From assembly GCA_031553595.1 (NCBI GenBank), contig JAVBLI010000009.1, forward strand, positions 124,001 to 188,000: a DNA stretch of 64,000 nt, written 5' to 3'. The position numbers were made by a program, and so were the translations under genes. Below are positions 29,248 through 37,288 of this stretch, piece after piece (positions within the stretch are counted from its first letter, which is position 1; each line of letters starts with the position of its first letter). This DNA comes from RGIG3701 sp031553595 (GTDB taxonomy: Bacteria > Planctomycetota > Planctomycetia > Pirellulales > Thermoguttaceae). The notes beneath the pieces are model-generated. The model was not told the DNA's origin and searched no databases. It saw only the letters and a list, made by a program, of their open reading frames with translations.

Positions 29248-31668
29248 GTGAAAATGGACGAAAAATATTTGGATCAGCGGCTGCACGAATATCTGGACGG
29301 CGAAATGGCGCCGGCGGACCGGGCGGCCTTCGAAAATGAGCTGAAAGCGGACGCGGCGCTGGCGGAGTCTCTGCGGGTGGTGGAGCGGGTGCGCGCGCTG
29401 CTGGCTGATCTTCCGTGGGAGCGGATTCCGAAAGATTTTTCGTCTGAAATGCCTAAAAATGCGGTGCCGGAGGAGAAAATACAGGATTCCGCCATTCCGC
29501 CGGGGGTGATCACACCGGAGGTGAGTGGGGCGGCGGATGCGTTGCGAAAGATGAAGTCCCCGCGGTCTTTTTCGCTGGAACGGTTCTCCGTGGCCGCGGT
29601 TTCCGTGTGCCTGCTGTTGGTGCTGGGCGCGGTGTGCTGGCAGTACATCCCCGGCGTGGACGTGATCGGCACGCATATGGATGTGGACACGGATAAATCC
29701 CCGGCGAGCGCTCCCGAAAACACGGAGGAATTACTCACGGAAACGTCTCTGGCGGAGGAGATGCTGGCCGTGGATGGGGAGTTTGCGGAGGACGCCGAGG
29801 AAGCGGATCTCGCGGCGAATGATGATCTGGATGATCTGAGTGTGGAACTGGAGGAACTCGCCAGGGAAATGGTGGCGGCGGACGTTTTTTATGATAAAAA
29901 CGGGGAAAACGGCGAAATGCTGCTGGAAAGTGCATCTGTGGAGAGTCACGTGGAATGGAAAGCCGCGGAGACGCTGGCGAATTCCCGGCGTGATTCCGTG
30001 CGTCAGGGCGCGGCGGATGATGAGGCGGGGGATGGGACGCGAGATTTTGAGCCGCGTGAAAAGGGAGCGGCCCGGGTGGCTGCGGTGGCGGTTCCGGCAG
30101 CCCCAGCGGCGCGTGATGAAAATCACATTTATTATGCACCCGCGCCGGGAATGACGCAGCCCGCGGCTTCAGCAGCGCTTCCGGCTCCGTCTGCTGCGCC
30201 CGCGGCGGCCCCGGCCGTGAAACGTGGAGTGTCTTCCGCTGCGCCGAAGACCGTTCCGGCCCGTGAGACTGCGGGTGCAGACCGTCTTCTGCGGGAGAGT
30301 GAGGAAAAGCAGCTGGAGAGTGGCTCGGCGGAAGATGATGCCCGCTCGAGGCATAATGAAAGTGAAAAAGCGGACGGCGTGGCGGAAGCGAAGAAAAAAC
30401 AGCAGCGCCGGGAGATGCCGGTCACGAAACCCACAGCGGGGCCGGGCGGAGAGGGTTTTGGAGGCACTGCCGGTGCGCGGGCGCTGGGGATGCCGCCGGA
30501 AACGCCGAAACAGGAACGGAAAAGAGCAGAGGCCGAGTTTTTAGAAAAAACGCAGCCTGCGGAGCGTGGGATGCTGTACGCGCCGCCGCCGGTGATGGAA
30601 AATCGCGTGCCGGTGATGGAAGAAACACAGCCCGCGACGGGAGTCGTTGAGGATGCGGACTCCAGCATTCTCGGCGCCACGACCATTATGTTCGGGGGAG
30701 TGCTGCGGAAAGCGGAAGAGTCGGAATCCGAAGCGCCAGCAGAGTCTGAAATGGCGGCGATGGCCGGGAAGATGAGAACGCCGGCAGTGGCTGTCTCCGG
30801 GCGGAGTGATGAAGAGGGAATGCCGAAAAAATCGCTTACCGGAAAAACGGAGGACAGGGTGGAAGCGGGTGGAAAACCGCTGCGTGGAGCACACGCTTTC
30901 GCGGGTCAGGCGGACTCGGCGGGGCTTCTCCTGGATGCGCAAAATACCCTGGGTGAAGAGAATGCCCCGACGGATCATCTTTCGGGAAAAAGCCCGGTGG
31001 CTGAGACGGATTCCCTTCCCGTGACGGCCGAGCCGGCTTTTACGGCGGGAAAAGTTGAAAACACTCCGTCTTTGGACGAAACCGCCCAGCCAGCGGACGA
31101 AAAAGTTTCCCGGGTGGCGAAAATCGCGGAATCCCCCGTGGTGGCCGGGACATTTTCCCTGAACGGCGTGACGGCGGATGTTTCGGAGGGCGTTTTGACG
31201 CATGATTCCTTGGATTCGGCGGCAGAGCTAAAAACTGCGGAACCGAAAACGGCGGCGGAAATTTCCTTGCCGCTTCCCACGCAGCGGGTGATCGTACAGG
31301 TGGCCCCCGCGGCGGGCATCTCGCTCCAGACGCTTCAGACGGAAATCACGTCCCAGCTTCAGACGCAGCGGATGCGGGTGCGCGACCTGCGTGAAATGCT
31401 CAGCGCGTGGCGGTCGGCGGGGAAAATCCGTGATTATCAGGTTTCTGACATTTCCGCGGCTGGGCCTGAAATGGCGTCTTCCGCGAAAGCTCTGCTGAAT
31501 ACCGCCGCGGAGTCTCCGGCGGTGATGGCCGGGCGGGTGCAAGCCGTGATGGCGGAAGACGCTGATGCGGACATGGGCGTAACGGTGCCGGCGGATGCGC
31601 ATTTTCCGGTGGCGACTCCGTTTCCCACGGCGGACGCGGAGGCCGATTCCCCCTCTGCAGCGGAATGA
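29248..31668 (+). CDS. Membrane anti-sigma factor-like protein with very long extracytoplasmic part
   Basis: About 806 residues. The N-terminus (LDQRLHEYLDGEMAPADRAAFENEL, then ALAESLRVVERVRALLADLP) has the helical pattern of anti-sigma domains, but lacks the HxxxCxxC zinc site. One transmembrane helix follows (about 114-131, VAAVSVCLLLVLGAVCWQYI). Residues 140 onwards are long, acidic, Ala/Glu/Pro-rich and low in complexity, ending with a more ordered part around QRVIVQVAPAAGISLQTLQTEITSQL. It is expected to hold the upstream ECF sigma factor at the membrane until a signal frees it. Start choice is between GTG 29248 and ATG 29254. The size is several times the usual 200-300 residues. Confidence 0.7.
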   Translation: MKMDEKYLDQRLHEYLDGEMAPADRAAFENELKADAALAESLRVVERVRALLADLPWERIPKDFSSEMPKNAVPEEKIQDSAIPPGVITPEVSGAADALRKMKSPRSFSLERFSVAAVSVCLLLVLGAVCWQYIPGVDVIGTHMDVDTDKSPASAPENTEELLTETSLAEEMLAVDGEFAEDAEEADLAANDDLDDLSVELEELAREMVAADVFYDKNGENGEMLLESASVESHVEWKAAETLANSRRDSVRQGAADDEAGDGTRDFEPREKGAARVAAVAVPAAPAARDENHIYYAPAPGMTQPAASAALPAPSAAPAAAPAVKRGVSSAAPKTVPARETAGADRLLRESEEKQLESGSAEDDARSRHNESEKADGVAEAKKKQQRREMPVTKPTAGPGGEGFGGTAGARALGMPPETPKQERKRAEAEFLEKTQPAERGMLYAPPPVMENRVPVMEETQPATGVVEDADSSILGATTIMFGGVLRKAEESESEAPAESEMAAMAGKMRTPAVAVSGRSDEEGMPKKSLTGKTEDRVEAGGKPLRGAHAFAGQADSAGLLLDAQNTLGEENAPTDHLSGKSPVAETDSLPVTAEPAFTAGKVENTPSLDETAQPADEKVSRVAKIAESPVVAGTFSLNGVTADVSEGVLTHDSLDSAAELKTAEPKTAAEISLPLPTQRVIVQVAPAAGISLQTLQTEITSQLQTQRMRVRDLREMLSAWRSAGKIRDYQVSDISAAGPEMASSAKALLNTAAESPAVMAGRVQAVMAEDADADMGVTVPADAHFPVATPFPTADAEADSPSAAE

Positions 31669-31708
31669 TTTTCTCGCCCGGCGGCCCGTGTCCTTGCGTT
31701 CTGCTTGT

Positions 31709-31763
31709 AAAACGTTAAAATGGAAAGTCTGTTTACTGAGTTTATTCCATTTAAAAACGTTTT
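31709..31763. repeat. A+T-rich inverted repeat upstream of the FabH-like gene
   Basis: AAAACGTT...AAATGGAA (31709-31725) is inverted as TTCCATTT...AACGTTTT (31745-31763). It lies in the gap between the anti-sigma-like stop and the thiolase-like start. It could be a leader hairpin or a weak terminator. Confidence 0.5.
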
Positions 31764-31783
31764 CGTTTAACACAAAAAATCGC

Positions 31784-32824
31784 ATGAAATATCAGAACGT
31801 GTGCGTGGAGGCGGTGGTCTGCACGCTTCCGGAGGAAATCGTCACCACGGCGGAGGTGGAATTGCGGCTGCGGCCCGTGTATGAGCGACTGCGGCTGCCG
31901 GAAGGCCGGCTGGAGCTGATGACCGGAATCCGTGAGCGCCGGCTGTGGCGCCCGGGCATCCGCGTGGGAACGCAGAGCATCCTCACCGTGCAAAAAGCAC
32001 TGGAAACTTCCGGCGTGAATCCCGAGAAAATCGGCGCGCTGATTCACGGCTCCGTCTGCCGCGATTTTCTGGAACCTGCCACCGCCTGCGGCGTGCACCA
32101 CGGCGCGGGCCTGCCCTCTCGCTGCCAGATTTTTGACGTCTCGAACGCATGTCTCGGGATTCTTACCGGGGCCATCCAGATCGCGAATATGATTGAGCTG
32201 GGCCAGATTGAGGCGGGAATCGTCGTCGGCACGGAAGACTCTCGCTCGCTGTTGGAAACCACCATCCGCCAGATGAACACGGACACGTCGCTTACGCGGC
32301 AGAGCATTAAGCCGCTGTTCGCGTCCCTGACCATCGGCTCGGCCAGTGCCGCCCTGGTGCTGACGCATAAAGACATTTCTCGCACGCACCACCGCCTACT
32401 GGGGGCGTCCGTGCTGGCCAACACGCGCTACTGCGATCTCTGCCAGAGTGATGAGGAAAATCGCTCGGCCGGGGACAGCATGAAGACGGATTCGGAAGAG
32501 CTGCTGACGCATGGCGTGGATACCGCGCGGCGGCTGTTTCCGGAATTTCTCGCGGAACTCGGCTGGACGCGTGACAGTTTTTCGCGGTACTTTTGCCATC
32601 AGGTGGGCAAAGCGCATCAGAAACTCATCACGGACACGCTGGGCCTGGCCCCGGAACGTGACTTTTCCACACTCGAATTTCTCGGAAACACAGGCTCGGC
32701 CGCGCTGCCGTCCGCACTGGCGATCGGCATGGAGCAGGGCGTCTGCCAGCCCGGCGCATCCTCGGCACTTTTAGGAATCGGCAGCGGTATTAACTCCCTG
32801 ATGGTGGGCATCCGGTGGGCATGA
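31784..32824 (+). CDS. FabH/OleA-like 3-oxoacyl-ACP synthase III family protein
   Basis: A 346-residue thiolase-fold condensing enzyme. The active-site Cys is C123 in DVSNACLGILTGA, His is H271 in CHQVGKAH, and Asn is N301 in FLGNTGSAALP, giving the Cys-His-Asn triad of the FabH/OleA class. FabH normally has HQAN; HQVG with this spacing resembles OleA-type proteins of long-chain olefin synthesis, but no oleBCD genes are adjacent. It therefore condenses acyl thioesters, with substrate uncertain. I start it at 31784 because the family N-terminus begins there; the longer open frame upstream runs through the anti-sigma-like gene in another frame. Confidence 0.85.
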   Translation: MKYQNVCVEAVVCTLPEEIVTTAEVELRLRPVYERLRLPEGRLELMTGIRERRLWRPGIRVGTQSILTVQKALETSGVNPEKIGALIHGSVCRDFLEPATACGVHHGAGLPSRCQIFDVSNACLGILTGAIQIANMIELGQIEAGIVVGTEDSRSLLETTIRQMNTDTSLTRQSIKPLFASLTIGSASAALVLTHKDISRTHHRLLGASVLANTRYCDLCQSDEENRSAGDSMKTDSEELLTHGVDTARRLFPEFLAELGWTRDSFSRYFCHQVGKAHQKLITDTLGLAPERDFSTLEFLGNTGSAALPSALAIGMEQGVCQPGASSALLGIGSGINSLMVGIRWA

Positions 32825-32827
32825 CCA

Positions 32828-32865
32828 TAATGAGCCGCAAGTTGCGCTGCGCTTATGGCTCATTA
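32828..32865. repeat. Palindrome K, arms TAATGAGCC
   Basis: TAATGAGCC (32828-32836) is inverted as GGCTCATTA (32857-32865), around a core containing GTTGCGCTGCGC. It lies four bases after the stop of the FabH-like gene and is closely related to palindrome J. Confidence 0.75.
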
Positions 32866-32882
32866 ACAAATTAAAGAAAAAA

Positions 32883-33470
32883 ATGAAACGCGAAGGTCTC
32901 GATTTCACGACCCGGATGCGTGCCATCTGCGAGGACATGACGCGGCGGGTGGCGGCGCTGGATCATATCCGCATGGAGCGCGTGGCAGTGGGGTTCTGTC
33001 AGACGCGCAGTGCCGTTTCGCACGGGGTGTATGCTTCGCTGACGCCGATGCGTTTTGAAAACGGCAGCCTCGAGACGCAGCGAAACGGCCGGCGTTACAC
33101 CATGCAGCGGCTGCTGGCCCCCGACGGCCGGGATTTTCTGTATATGCTGAATTTTTACGTCCCGCGTTTCCTGATGACCGATTTTCGGAATAAACTCATC
33201 ACGACCGTCCACGAACTGTTACACATCGGCGAGAAATTCGACGGCGACATCCGGCGGTTCGAAGGCCGATGTTACGCCCATTCCGGCTCGCAGAAAAATT
33301 TTGACGCGTACGCCGAACAGCTTGCATCGCTGTGGCTGACGATGAAGCCGCCCCAAGCGCTGTATGAATTTCTCCACGACGATTACCCTACGCTGATTCA
33401 AAAACACGGCCGGGTTTTCGGCCAGAAATTGCCCGTCCCGCGGTTGATACGGATTAAAGAAAATGGATAA
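32883..33470 (+). CDS. Putative HExxH metallopeptidase of unknown family
   Basis: A 195-residue cytosolic protein with VHELLHIGEKFDGD, an HExxH zinc motif (His110, Glu111, His114), and further His and Asp residues downstream. I do not recognise the family. There is no signal peptide. The motif context and size resemble small predicted metalloproteases but no substrate is suggested by neighbours. The TAA stop at 33468-33470 lies in the left arm of palindrome F. Confidence 0.6.
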   Translation: MKREGLDFTTRMRAICEDMTRRVAALDHIRMERVAVGFCQTRSAVSHGVYASLTPMRFENGSLETQRNGRRYTMQRLLAPDGRDFLYMLNFYVPRFLMTDFRNKLITTVHELLHIGEKFDGDIRRFEGRCYAHSGSQKNFDAYAEQLASLWLTMKPPQALYEFLHDDYPTLIQKHGRVFGQKLPVPRLIRIKENG

Positions 33471-33532
33471 TTGACAATTGATAATGGGTAATTTACGCAA
33501 CGCAGTCCATTATCAATGATGAATGATCAATT
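33464..33532. repeat. Stop-codon-anchored palindrome F
   Basis: Units of AATTGATAATGG form the left arm. TTGATAATGG (33478-33487) is inverted as CCATTATCAA (33507-33516). The core reads GTAATTTACGCAACGCAGT. The left arm overlaps the stop of the HExxH gene. Confidence 0.7.
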
Positions 33533-33556
33533 TTTTGAAAAAATCAAAAATTCGCC

Positions 33557-33585
33557 TTGACACAAATCCCGATCTTCGTTATTTA
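33557..33585 (+). promoter_or_regulatory. Candidate promoter upstream of the structured region
   Basis: TTGACA (33557-33562) is a perfect -35. Seventeen bases later is TATTTA (33580-33585), a weak -10. Initiation near 33592 would start a transcript right at the first stem of the structured region. Confidence 0.45.
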
Positions 33586-33591
33586 CTCTTT

Positions 33592-33776
33592 ATCATTTGC
33601 GTCGGGAATTCACGGCCTCTGCCGCTGTGCGACGCGGGAATCTGAAATGGGTGCGCATGCTTGAAATGTGCGCCGACAATCAAAAAATCTCTGCCGGTGT
33701 GGTCCGATTTGCGGGAATCGGACGCCGTCCACCTCCTGGGACTGAAGGTTTCTTCACGGCAGGGACTTTTTCTTTT
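33592..33776 (+). ncRNA. Candidate structured non-coding RNA upstream of dnaB
   Basis: About 185 bases with no convincing reading frame but several stable stems. They are GCGTCG/CGACGC (33599-33604 with 33630-33635) enclosing CGGC-CTCT-GCCG; a 9-bp stem GGTGCGCAT/ATGTGCGCC (33650-33658 with 33666-33674, two G-T pairs); and a perfect GTCCGATT/AATCGGAC (33702-33709 with 33716-33723). A long-range CTGCCG/CGGCAG pair (33691-33696 with 33757-33762) is followed by a T-rich run. I compared it by eye with 6S, SRP, RNase P and tmRNA signatures and found no match. It could also be a dnaB leader. Confidence 0.4.
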
Positions 33777-33820
33777 CGCGGTTTCTTTTATAATATTAGT
33801 TCATCAGACGAATGCGTGTA

Positions 33821-33985
33821 CCAGCCCTAAGCGTAAGCGCCGGGCACGCTATGGTGGGAACTTTCACTTGGCGTTCGGGTTCAAAACAGCGAAAAACCTG
33901 CCATTTTTACGTGCCTTGCGGTACACTAACTGCAAAAGCGACTTCCGTCTCCCGTGTGCCAGGCGCTGACGCTTAGGGCTAGTAA
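33821..33985. repeat. Inverted GCCCTAAGCGT repeat pair (planctomycete-type)
   Basis: CCAGCCCTAAGCGTAAGCGC (starting 33824) is repeated in inverse form ending near 33984 (GGCGCTGACGCTTAGGGCTA), each about 28 bp with few mismatches, separated by about 100 bp. From memory, closely similar repeats are common in planctomycete genomes. The element lies just before dnaB and may carry or interrupt its promoter. Confidence 0.75.
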
Positions 33986-34010
33986 GGGACGGCTAACACT
34001 CCTCAAAAAT

Positions 34011-35465
34011 ATGTCCGAAGAACTCCGTCCGAAACGAAAACGAAAAACAGACACCACGCCGCCGCCGGTGGGTGAGGCGATCATCGACCGCACGTTGCCG
34101 CAGGATCTGGACATGGAACGCGGCATTCTGGGCAGCATTCTGCTGGATCCGAACGTCTGCGACGATGTGATTCCGATTCTGCGGAAGGAGGATTTTTACC
34201 TTGAGGCCCACCAGATTTTGTATCATCACCTGCTGGAGCTGGCGGGGGTGGGGAAGCCGGTGGATGCAAGGATTTTGTTGAATACGCTGCAAAAGGCGGG
34301 CGATCTGAACCGGGTCGGCGGCGAGGCGTACCTGGCCGAGATCGTGCACAGCGTGGCGGTGGCGGCTCATGCGAAAACGTATGCCGAGATCGTGCGCGAC
34401 AAGGCCATGCTCCGGGGGCTGATTCATGCCAGCACGACGATTCTCCAGGACGCGTACGCGCCGGATGTGGAGATTACGGAGCTGGTGTCGCAGGCCGAGG
34501 AGCGGATTTTCGCGGTGCACGACGCCCGTAGCGGCGATTCCGTGGCGGAGTTGGGGCAGGTGCTCAACGATGTGTGGGACAAAATCACGCTGTATAACGA
34601 GCAGGGTGGGGCGATCGGGCTGTTGACCGGTTTCGACCAGTTCGACCGCATGACCGGCGGGCTGCACACCTCGGAGCTGATCATTCTCGCGGCCCGGCCC
34701 AGTATGGGCAAAACGGCCTTGGCGACAAACATCGCCGAGAACGCGGCCGTGGATTCCGGCCGGTGCGTGCTGTTCGTGAGCCTGGAAATGGCGAAGACGG
34801 AGCTGCTGATGCGTATTCTTTGTGGGCGGGCAGACGTCAACAGCCAGAATCTTCGCAGCGGCAAACTCTCGCATAACGACCGCAGCAAACTCCAGCAAAC
34901 GTCCAGCGAAATCATGCACGCGAAGCTGTATATCGACGATTCCCCCTCGCGAACCGTGTCGGAAATCGCGGCCATCGCGCGGCGGATTCAAAAACGTGCC
35001 GTGCGCGACAACGAAAACCTGGATCTGATCGTGATCGACTATTTACAGCTCATTCAGCCCGACAACCCGCGCGACCCCCGTCAGGAGCAGGTGGCGAAAA
35101 TCTCGCGCCGTCTGAAAGCCCTGGCCCGCGAGTTGAAAGTGCCCGTGCTGTGTCTGGCGCAGTTGAACCGCCAAGCGGAAGAGGGGACGAATCACAAGCC
35201 GCGGATGAGTCACCTCCGCGAGTCGGGGTCGATCGAGCAGGATGCCGACGTCGTAATGTTCGTGCACCGCGAGGAGTATTATCACACCGGCGACGACGAT
35301 TATATCGAAAAGCATAACCTCAAAGGCGTGGGCGAAATCATCGTCGCCAAACAGCGCAACGGCCCCACCGGCGACGTGAAAGTCGGATGGATCGCGCAGC
35401 GGACGCGCTTTGTAAACCTCGCCCACAGCCGGGATGAAATCGAAGAGTTTACGGACTTCGGGTGA
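34011..35465 (+). CDS. dnaB: Replicative DNA helicase
   Basis: A 484-residue hexameric helicase that unwinds DNA ahead of the replication fork. The N-terminal domain (LPQDLDMERGILGSILLDPNVCDDVIPIL) is followed by the RecA-like domain with Walker A at AARPSMGKTALATNIAENAA, Walker B region LDLIVIDYLQLI, and the arginine/QxxR stretch near PVLCLAQLNRQAEEG. An acidic/Lys-rich short N-terminal extension (EELRPKRKRKTDTTPP) precedes the core. I chose 34011 as start because homology and the extension begin there. Upstream in-frame sequence is part of the GCCCTAAGCGT repeat. The stop is 11 bp from the convergent phoR stop. Confidence 0.96.
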   Translation: MSEELRPKRKRKTDTTPPPVGEAIIDRTLPQDLDMERGILGSILLDPNVCDDVIPILRKEDFYLEAHQILYHHLLELAGVGKPVDARILLNTLQKAGDLNRVGGEAYLAEIVHSVAVAAHAKTYAEIVRDKAMLRGLIHASTTILQDAYAPDVEITELVSQAEERIFAVHDARSGDSVAELGQVLNDVWDKITLYNEQGGAIGLLTGFDQFDRMTGGLHTSELIILAARPSMGKTALATNIAENAAVDSGRCVLFVSLEMAKTELLMRILCGRADVNSQNLRSGKLSHNDRSKLQQTSSEIMHAKLYIDDSPSRTVSEIAAIARRIQKRAVRDNENLDLIVIDYLQLIQPDNPRDPRQEQVAKISRRLKALARELKVPVLCLAQLNRQAEEGTNHKPRMSHLRESGSIEQDADVVMFVHREEYYHTGDDDYIEKHNLKGVGEIIVAKQRNGPTGDVKVGWIAQRTRFVNLAHSRDEIEEFTDFG

Positions 35466-35476
35466 TTCTCTTCGCG

Positions 35477-37285
35477 TCAGACCGGGATTTGAATTTTCAC
35501 GGTCGTGCCGACGCCGGGCCGGCTGTCGAGTTCGATTTTTCCGCCCAGGCGTTCCAACGCGTGTTTGACGATGGCCATGCCCAGCCCGATGCCGCGGACA
35601 CGGTTATCGCCGGACTTTGCCGCGTTGGCCTGGTAGAACCGGTCGAAAATTTTCGACTGCTCTTCGGGGGGGATGCCGCAGCCGTTGTCCTGGCAGGTAA
35701 TCTGTAAAGCGTCGTCGCCCAGCCACATCCGCACCCACACCGTGTGCCCCGGCTCGGAAAATTTAATCGCGTTGTCAACGATATTCTGCAGGATCAGGTG
35801 CAGGCGTTTTTCGTCCGTCTCGAACACGTTGGCTTCGCAGTCGATCCGCATTTTCACGTCTTTGTCCGTCGCCTTCGCGCTGAACAGATCGGTCAACCAC
35901 GCAGTGACTTCTTCGCCGCGGACGGTCGAAACGCGGTTCTGAATGTGATCGTTTTCAACGATGTGCAAATCCAGCAGATCCTGCACCATCGCTTCCAGGC
36001 GGCTGACATGCCGATCCAGGATATTCAGCAGATGCGCGACCATCGCCGGGTCGTCGGCCACGCCGTCGCGCAGGTTGTCGATCGCGGCCCGGATCGTCGT
36101 CAGCGGCGTCCGCAGCTCGTGCGAAGCGTTCGCGACGAAATCCGCTTTCATCTGGTTCATGCGTGCCCACTGCGTGCGGTCGCGGACGATCAACAGCGAC
36201 GCGATCTCCGACGACGACGACTGCGGCGAGATCGGCGACGCCTGCACCTCCAGCGTCATTCGCCGCGTGCCGATTTCCAGCTCCATCTGCCCGGAAGCCG
36301 TTTTTTGCGTGCTTTTCATCTGTTCGTAGAGTGACAGGATCGTGCCGTGCCGCATCACCGACCAGAGGTGGCCGTGCGACGCCTGGGGCGGAATTTCCAG
36401 CATCCGATGGGCCGACGTGTTCACGTAAAGCAGGCGGTCTTCGCGGTCGATGGCGAAAATCGCCTCGTCGAGATCGTTAAAAATGGTTTGCAAAATCACG
36501 CGCTGGCGTTCCATGAGCTCGACTTGCGCCGACACCGTTTCCCGCATGTGTTCCAGGGCCCCGGCGAGGTGTTCCAGCTCCAGCGGGCCGTGAAAAACGA
36601 CGGGCGTTTTCAGGTCGCCGCGGGAAATATTTTTTGCCACGCCGTGCAGCATTCGCAGCGGGCGGAACCAGTACCACGCGAACACCGCCGACAACGCCAG
36701 GGCGATCAGCAGCGTCAGCACCGAATTCAGCACGACGCCCCGCAGCAACGCGGTTCGCATCTGCTGGATATCGGCCATGGGCATCGCCAGCCGCACCGCG
36801 CCCATGACGATGCCGCCGTGTTCGACGGGTTGCGCGAGATACCGATAAGGAATGCGCCGCGTGCTGCTTTCGCGGATGTCTTCCCCGGTTTTCCCGGCCA
36901 GGGCTGCCATGATTTCCGGGCGGTCGGGCGTGTTGTGCAGCGCCATCTGCCACGGCTGCTCCTCCGAATCGCCCAGCACGTGTCCGGCCGAATCCACGAC
37001 CGTCAGCCGACAGCGGTTATGCCGATTATTAAACGCCATGCAAAACGCCTGAATCCGCGGCACCAGTGTTTCCGGGTTCGTCGCCGCGGTGTCTTCCCAA
37101 ATGCGCTTGATATAATCGCGCTGCGCCTCGAGCAGTTCGTGGTGAAAAAGCTCCGACTCGCGCACCGTCTGCCGCTGCATACTGTGGAACGTAAACAGGC
37201 TCCCCAGCGAGAGAATCAGCGTGATGAGAATCATGTTCCCGACGAAAAGCCAGGTGAAAAAACTGCGAGATGTCATGCTTTGCAT
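35477..37285 (-). CDS. phoR: Phosphate regulon sensor histidine kinase
   Basis: A 602-residue inner-membrane sensor. An N-terminal helix (FFTWLFVGNMILITLILSL) and a second one (VLNSVLTLLIALALSAVFAWYWF) bracket an extracytoplasmic domain of about 145 residues. A HAMP-like segment, a PAS domain, then the H-box ASHELRTPLTTIRAAID and an ATPase domain with N, G1 and G2 boxes (NIVDNAIKFS, DNGCGIP, GIGLGMAIVKHALERLGG) follow. It follows phoB by three bases and ends the pst-pho operon, so it should sense phosphate through PstSCAB/PhoU and phosphorylate PhoB. ATG 37285 and ATG 37276 are both possible. Confidence 0.85.
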   Translation of the reverse strand: MQSMTSRSFFTWLFVGNMILITLILSLGSLFTFHSMQRQTVRESELFHHELLEAQRDYIKRIWEDTAATNPETLVPRIQAFCMAFNNRHNRCRLTVVDSAGHVLGDSEEQPWQMALHNTPDRPEIMAALAGKTGEDIRESSTRRIPYRYLAQPVEHGGIVMGAVRLAMPMADIQQMRTALLRGVVLNSVLTLLIALALSAVFAWYWFRPLRMLHGVAKNISRGDLKTPVVFHGPLELEHLAGALEHMRETVSAQVELMERQRVILQTIFNDLDEAIFAIDREDRLLYVNTSAHRMLEIPPQASHGHLWSVMRHGTILSLYEQMKSTQKTASGQMELEIGTRRMTLEVQASPISPQSSSSEIASLLIVRDRTQWARMNQMKADFVANASHELRTPLTTIRAAIDNLRDGVADDPAMVAHLLNILDRHVSRLEAMVQDLLDLHIVENDHIQNRVSTVRGEEVTAWLTDLFSAKATDKDVKMRIDCEANVFETDEKRLHLILQNIVDNAIKFSEPGHTVWVRMWLGDDALQITCQDNGCGIPPEEQSKIFDRFYQANAAKSGDNRVRGIGLGMAIVKHALERLGGKIELDSRPGVGTTVKIQIPV

Positions 37286-37288
37286 TTC

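Noticed and set aside
33661..33969. Small plus-strand frame ending in a PKRKRRARYGG-like stretch before dnaB
   Set aside because: It is a translation of the GCCCTAAGCGT repeat and the structured region, a known source of spurious planctomycete proteins.
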